In this document: piece by piece, positions 58,217 to 64,000 of the stretch | How positions within the stretch are numbered: position 1 is the first letter of the stretch | Layout: each line of letters starts with the position of its first letter | NCBI RefSeq assembly: GCF_041897535.1 | Contig: NZ_CP169218.1 | Coordinates: 1 to 64,000 of the forward strand | Origin: Methylomicrobium lacus_A | Lineage (GTDB): Bacteria; Pseudomonadota; Gammaproteobacteria; Methylococcales; Methylomonadaceae | Reading direction: 5' to 3' | DNA: 64,000 nucleotides | Program-made: the position numbers and the translations under genes | Notes under the pieces: model-generated | What the model saw: the letters and a program-made list of their open reading frames with translations, nothing else | Told to the model about the DNA's origin: nothing | Databases searched by the model: none

Positions 58217-61200
58217 ATGGCGAAGCTATCTAACCCGGATCAATGGGATTTATTTGATGATTGGCTTGTTTCCAGGGATGCGGCAATATCCCAGGTTATT
58301 CAACAAAAAGAGACGGACTCATTAACGGTATCGTTTGATAAATCCCGCTATGTTCTCGCGCTAAATTTAGCTCAAAAGCTGGACAAGGATGGAGAAATCA
58401 CAACGAAGTTCTTGACTGATGAAGCAAATCGCGCCTTTGGCGGCACGCAGGCGGAAGGCGTCTACTCTACGAAGGACGCCTACGATGCGATGGAAGCGGC
58501 CTTTAACATCCATCTTGGCAATACTGAGGATGCCGATTGGACTGATCAAGATGCGGTATGGGCAAAAAACAAAACGCATGAACTAACCAACCGTATTCAG
58601 AAGCTTCCTACGCAAACGCGGCGGGATGAGGAAATGGATGAATTTCAGCAATTCAGCACACCCCCTGCATTGTCGTTTGTCGCCAATTGGGTAGCCAATG
58701 TCAATCATGAAGATGTGATGGTCGAGCCATCTGCCGGTACTGGCGATCTGGCAATCTGGTCAAGAATTGCCGGGGCCACGATCGTGCTAAATGAATTATC
58801 GCCGCGTCGGCAGTCATTATTGGCCTCAGTGTTTCCTCTGGCAAGACTCTTCAAAGAGAATGCCGAGCAGCTGGATAACGTATTGCCGAGCGAAATAAAG
58901 CCTTCTGTGATTGTTATGAACCCTCCATTTTCATCAACGGCTGGGCGTGTACAGGGCCAACGGGATACTTCAAACGGAGCCAGGCACATCGAACAGGCGC
59001 TGAAACGATTAGAGAATCGTGGCCGTTTGGTGGCTATTGTTGGAAACGGTATGGCTGCTGATCGACCCTCCTTTAGCAAGTGGTGGGCAGACATAAAGAA
59101 GAAATACAACGTTCGTGCAAATATTGGCATATCCGGCAAAGAGTATGCGAAATACGGCACTACGTTCGACAATCAAATTTTGGTAATCGATAAAACTGGC
59201 CCAACTACACAGCCAGTTTTGACCGGCGAAGTCGAGTCGGTTGCCGATTTGCCTATCCTATTGGAGAGTATCAGAAATGAACGTCAAAGAATTGAATCAA
59301 GAACCGCTGAACCAGCAGGCATTGAAAATACTGGCTCAGTACAAGATCCCATTCAATCCGGAAACCGAATTAGCGAGCCTGTTGTTGATACGGACGGCAT
59401 TGGAGTCAAATCTATTGGAGACCGGACCGATACAGGAGCCATTATTACTGATAGCCAAGTTGGCGGCGAATCCGCAGCTGGCAATGTCGTTGATGACGGA
59501 ATCGGAGCCGGGAGTCGAGTTCAAAGTGGATCTGACGGACGCGGAAACACTGGAGGAAGCGGCAGCGATGATCCTGGAAGAAATAGTGGCATCACTGAGG
59601 GCGACAATGCCACAGGGATTACAGTAGAGGTTAAAAGCGGAGAAGTTTCAGAGTTCACCGATTCTGTATTCGCCAATTACACGCCGCAACGTCTTACTAT
59701 TCAAGGTGCAAAGCCGCATCCAGGCAAATTGGTCCAATCTGCGGCGATGTCGGCAGTCGAGCCACCCGCCCCGTCTTACTCGCCCATATTGCCGAAAGGA
59801 TTGATCGATATAGGATTGCTTTCCATTGCTCAACTTGAGGCTGTAGTTTATGCCGGCCAAGCGCACTCTGAACTACTGCCAAACGGATCAAGAAAGGGAT
59901 TTTTTATTGGTGACGGTACTGGCGTAGGCAAAGGCCGGGAAATATCCGGCATCATTTTGGATAACATGATGCAGGGCCGATCTAAGGCGGTCTGGGTTTC
60001 GTTCAACGAAGGGTTGATTGAAGACGCTCGAAGGGATTTTACGGGAGTAGGCGGCAATCCCAACAAGATTTTCTTCCAGGGTAAAACCAAGGCCGGTAAT
60101 GAGATTAGCCAAGAAGATGGCATTCTGTTTACAACCTATTCAACATTGCGAGGCGGCGAGAAAAAACAGGCTAATGACCTTGGGCAACAAGGCGGCAAAA
60201 CACGCGCTCAACAGATCATTGACTGGTTGGGAAAAGATTTTGATGGCGTGATCGCGTTTGATGAAGCGCATAGCATGGGGAATGCCATTGCAGTCAAGGG
60301 CAAACGAGGGGTTAAAAAACCTTCGCAACAAGCGATAGCCGGTATAAATCTACAAAGAGAGTTGCCCAATGCGCGTATCACCTATGTGTCGGCCACCGGC
60401 GCTACTGAGATTAGCAATTTGAGTTATGCAGATCGGTTGGGATTATGGGGCGAGGGAACGCCATTCGCCGATACAAATTCTTTCATAACCGGTGTATCAA
60501 AAGGCGGTATAGCATCAATGGAATTGATTAGCCGGGATATGAAAGCGATGGGCATGTATCTCGCTCGGTCACTGTCCTACGACGGGGTCAGCTACGAACG
60601 TCTGGAGCATACCCTATCAGACCTGCAAGAAGATATTTACAACGAGCTGGCCGGAGCTTGGCAGGTCGTCCTAAATAACGTTGAACAGGCACTGGAAATA
60701 ACCCAAGCCGGCAAGAATGGCAATGGGAAAAGTGCGGCAATGTCGCAATTCTGGGGCGCACATCAGCGTTTTTTCAATCAAATCATCACCGCGATGCAAA
60801 CGCCTCGCGTGATTGACGATATTCGAGCACAGCTTGATGTCGGCCATGTTGCTGTCATTCAGTTGGTCAATACCAATGAGGCGGCCCAGGAACGTATCAT
60901 TGCCGATGCAACGGCCAATGACGCAGCTCTTGAAGACCTTGATTTTACCCCTCGGCAATTGCTGATGGACTACGTTCGCAACGGTTTTCCCGTTGCCGCC
61001 TATGAAGAGTCTAAAGATGAGAACGGCAACACCGTTTATCTACCCGTCAAGGACTCGGAAGGGAATCCAGTATTCGATCGTGAAGCTATTGCCTTGCGCG
61101 ATGCATTGCTTGAAACGCTGCAACAAATCAGGGTGCCGGAAAATCCGCTCGATTCGATCATCAATGCCTTTGGTTCCGATCGTGTGTCCGAGGTTACTGG

Positions 61201-64000
61201 CCGTAGTCGCCGCTTTGTTCAGACCCGTGACGAAGAGGGCAATCTGAAAGTAGTTGAAGAGAAGCGGGGTAAGAATTCCTCAAGATCCGATGCCGAGGCG
61301 TTCCAGGCAAATAAAAAGGACATATTGATTTTTTCTGGAGCCGGCGGAACGGGTTACAGCTTTCATGCCGATAATACAGCCGAAAATCAGCGCAAACGGA
61401 TTCACTATATTTTGCAGCCGGGATGGAGGGCAGACTCCGCGGTACAGGGCTTTGGTCGTACACACAGGACAAACCAAGCGCAAGAACCGCATTATGTGCT
61501 GCCTACGACCAACCTGAAGGCACAAAAGAGGTTTGTATCCTCCATTGCTCGCAGACTGGATCAGTTGGGTGCCTTGACACGCGGCCAGCGAGAGGCGACC
61601 AGTCAAGGCATGTTTACGGCATCCGATAATCTCGAAAGCGAATATGCCGCTACTGCCCTGAAGAATTTCTTTGGCGATCTTTATCGAGGTAAAACCGACC
61701 TGTCATTTCACGATGTTACAAAGCAAATGGGGCTGAGTCTGCTTGATGAAAATGCCTCATTGAGCGAAAGCAAAATTCCAGCAATACCACAGTTTTTAAA
61801 TCGATTGCTGTCCCTGAAAACAGATATGCAGAATGCTGTTTTTGGCGAGTTTGAAAGACGACTCGTAGAGGCCGTTGAATACGCTAAGCAGCGCGGTTTA
61901 TATGACGTCGGTTTGCAGACTATGACCGCCTTGAGCATCCAGAAAACACGCGATGATATTGTTTATGAGGATAAGAACACAGGGGCGTTAACTCGATATG
62001 TTGAGCTGGCCGTCACCAACGAGATTAAATACACCTCATGGGAAGACGCTAAGAATCTGGCTGGATTCCGGCGCAACGCCGATGATTTGAGCGGTTGGTT
62101 TGTTTCTGAGTTTGGAAAAAATAAAGGCGAGGCCTTTTTCCTTGCCGACATTGGCGAAAGAATCGACTCAGAAGGCAAATCGGTGCGTCGTGGTGTCCTG
62201 CATACGATCAGAAAACAGGGACATAAATACATCGATAATGCCGATGTTATTCATCGCGGCTATGACTATAGAACCATTGTGACTAATGGCGTGGGTAGTT
62301 TCCAGAAAGTTACACTTACCAGGTCTATTGATGAAGCTGAGGCCGAGAAGCTTTGGAAAGAGCAAGTCGCGAATGCGCCGAAGACTGAGACCAAGACCGA
62401 GCGGATGATAGTCGGCGTGATCCTGCCGATATGGGATCGTGTCGAAGGATCGGAAACCATCAAACGCTTACAGACTGATGATGGCGAGCAACTGCTAGGC
62501 CGTATGTTGGGGCAGAAAGCCGCGCAGCAAACACTCAAGAATCTTGGTCTTAATTCCGGCATTGCCAATATGTCGGCCAGCGATTTGTTTGAGGCCGTTA
62601 ATAAAGGCAGCAAGGCCATTCTTTCAAATGGATGGGAAATCTCCACGGCTAAGGTTAATCACGAAGACCGCATCGAGATAAAGGGACGTGGGCATCTGAC
62701 TGATGCGGAAAAGCGTGTTTTGAAAGAGCAAGGGGCATTTTCGGAGCGGATAAATTGGGCCGATAGAGTCTTTATCCCCACGGGCGTAAATGGTCTCTCT
62801 GTGTTCGAGCGCATTACAGCATCGAAGCCGGTAGTCGATTTGATCGCGAGAAACGTCAACATGGACGTTAATGGAAATGAGGAAGAACAGGACTATGGTA
62901 TCTCTCAACAAGCCGTGTCAGATTCAGTCATAACAAGCCCAATTCCAGAACCCGCTATGAGCGAATCGATTGATAGTGTAAGCAATAACTCACAATCAAT
63001 AAGCGAAAACTTACACCATAATCGAAATGACCATCAGGAGGTTGTTCCAATGGATCAGAATAAGATACCGTTTCATGAGATAGTTGCCGAGAATCTAATC
63101 AGACAGCTCGAAGCGGGCACAGCGCCGTGGCAACGACCGTGGGATGCCGGCGAATCAGGCTCTTTCTTACCGTACAACCCGACGACGGGTAATCGATACA
63201 AAGGGATCAATGCGTTGCATTTGATGTCGCAAGATCGTGACGATCAACGCTGGATGACATATAAGCAAGCTTCTGAGGCGGGGGGCCAAGTCCGGAAAGG
63301 CGAGAAAGGAACCGGGATTCAATACTGGAAATTCACTGAAGAACATACCAAAAAAGACGATAACGGGAATCCGGTGTTAGATAGCGATGGAAATCCGGTT
63401 AAGGTGGTCGTTCGATTGGAACGTCCCCGTGTTTTTTTCGCAACTGTGTTTAATGGTGAACAGATTGACGGCTTACTGCCAATCGAGAAAAAAGAACTGA
63501 CCTGGGCCCCAGTTGAGCGGGCCGAACGCATTTTATCGGCTTCAGGTGCCAGTATTCATCATAACGGCGGCGGCAGAGCGTTTTATCGACCCGCTACGGA
63601 TAGCATCCATTTGCCTGATAAGGGCCAGTTTCCTAGCGCAGATAGCTATTATGCAACCGCATTGCATGAGCTAGGCCACTGGACCGGACACCAGTCGCGG
63701 CTTGATCGCGATCTTGCACACCCATTTGGAAGCGAAGGGTACGCCAAGGAAGAATTGCGAGCCGAAATTGCCAGTATGATCTTGGGTGACGAGCTTGGTA
63801 TTGGCCATGATCCAGGTCAACATGCGGCTTATGTCGGATCGTGGATCAAGGCGCTTAAGGAAGATCCATTAGAGATATTTCGTGCGGCGGCTGATGCTGA
63901 AAAGATTCATGGCTATGTGTTGGCGTTCGAGCAGGTGCAGGATCAGAAGCAAATGATCGATCCAAGACAGCCACATGAGATGACGTTAGCTGAGTTTTCT
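58217..64000 (+). CDS. traC: TraC-position giant fusion: DarB-like methyltransferase and helicase plus ArdC domain (incomplete at window end)
   Basis: One frame stays open for 1928 codons and leaves the window. The N-terminal adenine-N6 methyltransferase shows EPSAGTGDLAIW (from Glu170) and NPPF (Asn235). A low-complexity linker (about 355-475) follows. Next is a strawberry-notch-type superfamily 2 helicase: GDGTGVGKG (from Gly565), DEAH (682-685), SATGATE and, later, GAGGTGYSFH and QGFGRTHR. After a spacer at 1560-1610 comes an ArdC-like domain from Met1612 with HELGH at 1817-1821. ArdC is homologous to the N-terminus of RP4 TraC1 primase, so a primase probably follows outside the window. 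The first half resembles phage P1 DarB, which shields DNA from type I restriction. AGGAGG at 63036-63041 stands eight bases before the Met1612 codon, so an ArdC-primase form may also be made. Confidence 0.85.
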   Translation, partial: MAKLSNPDQWDLFDDWLVSRDAAISQVIQQKETDSLTVSFDKSRYVLALNLAQKLDKDGEITTKFLTDEANRAFGGTQAEGVYSTKDAYDAMEAAFNIHLGNTEDADWTDQDAVWAKNKTHELTNRIQKLPTQTRRDEEMDEFQQFSTPPALSFVANWVANVNHEDVMVEPSAGTGDLAIWSRIAGATIVLNELSPRRQSLLASVFPLARLFKENAEQLDNVLPSEIKPSVIVMNPPFSSTAGRVQGQRDTSNGARHIEQALKRLENRGRLVAIVGNGMAADRPSFSKWWADIKKKYNVRANIGISGKEYAKYGTTFDNQILVIDKTGPTTQPVLTGEVESVADLPILLESIRNERQRIESRTAEPAGIENTGSVQDPIQSGNRISEPVVDTDGIGVKSIGDRTDTGAIITDSQVGGESAAGNVVDDGIGAGSRVQSGSDGRGNTGGSGSDDPGRNSGITEGDNATGITVEVKSGEVSEFTDSVFANYTPQRLTIQGAKPHPGKLVQSAAMSAVEPPAPSYSPILPKGLIDIGLLSIAQLEAVVYAGQAHSELLPNGSRKGFFIGDGTGVGKGREISGIILDNMMQGRSKAVWVSFNEGLIEDARRDFTGVGGNPNKIFFQGKTKAGNEISQEDGILFTTYSTLRGGEKKQANDLGQQGGKTRAQQIIDWLGKDFDGVIAFDEAHSMGNAIAVKGKRGVKKPSQQAIAGINLQRELPNARITYVSATGATEISNLSYADRLGLWGEGTPFADTNSFITGVSKGGIASMELISRDMKAMGMYLARSLSYDGVSYERLEHTLSDLQEDIYNELAGAWQVVLNNVEQALEITQAGKNGNGKSAAMSQFWGAHQRFFNQIITAMQTPRVIDDIRAQLDVGHVAVIQLVNTNEAAQERIIADATANDAALEDLDFTPRQLLMDYVRNGFPVAAYEESKDENGNTVYLPVKDSEGNPVFDREAIALRDALLETLQQIRVPENPLDSIINAFGSDRVSEVTGRSRRFVQTRDEEGNLKVVEEKRGKNSSRSDAEAFQANKKDILIFSGAGGTGYSFHADNTAENQRKRIHYILQPGWRADSAVQGFGRTHRTNQAQEPHYVLPTTNLKAQKRFVSSIARRLDQLGALTRGQREATSQGMFTASDNLESEYAATALKNFFGDLYRGKTDLSFHDVTKQMGLSLLDENASLSESKIPAIPQFLNRLLSLKTDMQNAVFGEFERRLVEAVEYAKQRGLYDVGLQTMTALSIQKTRDDIVYEDKNTGALTRYVELAVTNEIKYTSWEDAKNLAGFRRNADDLSGWFVSEFGKNKGEAFFLADIGERIDSEGKSVRRGVLHTIRKQGHKYIDNADVIHRGYDYRTIVTNGVGSFQKVTLTRSIDEAEAEKLWKEQVANAPKTETKTERMIVGVILPIWDRVEGSETIKRLQTDDGEQLLGRMLGQKAAQQTLKNLGLNSGIANMSASDLFEAVNKGSKAILSNGWEISTAKVNHEDRIEIKGRGHLTDAEKRVLKEQGAFSERINWADRVFIPTGVNGLSVFERITASKPVVDLIARNVNMDVNGNEEEQDYGISQQAVSDSVITSPIPEPAMSESIDSVSNNSQSISENLHHNRNDHQEVVPMDQNKIPFHEIVAENLIRQLEAGTAPWQRPWDAGESGSFLPYNPTTGNRYKGINALHLMSQDRDDQRWMTYKQASEAGGQVRKGEKGTGIQYWKFTEEHTKKDDNGNPVLDSDGNPVKVVVRLERPRVFFATVFNGEQIDGLLPIEKKELTWAPVERAERILSASGASIHHNGGGRAFYRPATDSIHLPDKGQFPSADSYYATALHELGHWTGHQSRLDRDLAHPFGSEGYAKEELRAEIASMILGDELGIGHDPGQHAAYVGSWIKALKEDPLEIFRAAADAEKIHGYVLAFEQVQDQKQMIDPRQPHEMTLAEFS
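59277..59627 (+). CDS. Candidate overprinted gene inside the fusion's linker
   Basis: A 116-residue reading frame in a different frame from the giant gene that encloses it. The ATG has GGAGAG eight bases upstream. The product (MNVKELNQEPLNQQALKILAQ..., ending LRATMPQGLQ) looks like a real acidic helical protein rich in Leu, Glu and Ala. Over the same bases the host frame encodes Gly/Ser/Asp-rich linker. The arrangement mirrors traH within traI. I know no family for it. Confidence 0.55.
   Translation: MNVKELNQEPLNQQALKILAQYKIPFNPETELASLLLIRTALESNLLETGPIQEPLLLIAKLAANPQLAMSLMTESEPGVEFKVDLTDAETLEEAAAMILEEIVASLRATMPQGLQ

Noticed and set aside
62266..62646. Minus-strand ORFs within the giant gene
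   Set aside because: They are antisense to a long conserved frame and show no ribosome-binding sites or domains.

Overview
This window reads as most of a large, self-transmissible, broad-host-range-type plasmid of a proteobacterium. The backbone matches IncP (RP4/RK2) plasmids in gene order, overlapping genes and key catalytic residues. It also keeps their regulatory code: I find eight exact copies of the KorB operator TTTAGC(C/G)GCTAAA and one perfect KorA operator. The initiator is a RepA of the RPA type with four 21-bp iterons, not TrfA, so the plasmid is a hybrid. The host species cannot be named from the sequence.

Layout. 1-28 kb is accessory cargo. It holds an unknown gene at the edge, a HExxH protease of the Lit type, umuDC with an operator of alphaproteobacterial form, and a small integron-cassette array between 51-bp inverted repeats. 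Next come a 24-copy octamer repeat, an RHH/PIN toxin-antitoxin pair, a tyrosine recombinase, and a type I restriction island carrying a PrrC-type anticodon nuclease. These are followed by a tacAT pair, a mercury cassette without merA between two resolvase-type sites, a WGR/resolvase pair, two identical 269-bp Tn402-like MITEs, an unrecognised five-gene membrane operon (22.9-27.6 kb) and a secreted thermonuclease.

29-40 kb is the mating-pair-formation operon trbB-C-D-E-F-G-H-I-J-K-L-N on the minus strand. 40-47 kb is replication and control: trbA, repA, oriV, kleE, korA, incC, korB, kfrA, kfrB. A cargo hydrolase follows at 47-48.4 kb. 48.9-64 kb is DNA processing: traM-L-K, oriT, then traJ-I(H)-G-F-E-D and a giant final gene.

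Working together: TraI/J/K nick oriT, TraG couples the strand to the Trb channel, and TraF makes the cyclic TrbC pilin. KorA, KorB, TrbA and KfrA restrain expression, while IncC/KorB partition the plasmid. The last gene at the traC position fuses a DarB-like methyltransferase/helicase to an ArdC antirestriction domain in one open frame leaving the window. It has an internal Shine-Dalgarno/ATG before ArdC and a likely second gene overprinted in its linker. This fusion, the membrane operon and the repeat-bounded cassette array are the best candidates for undescribed biology.
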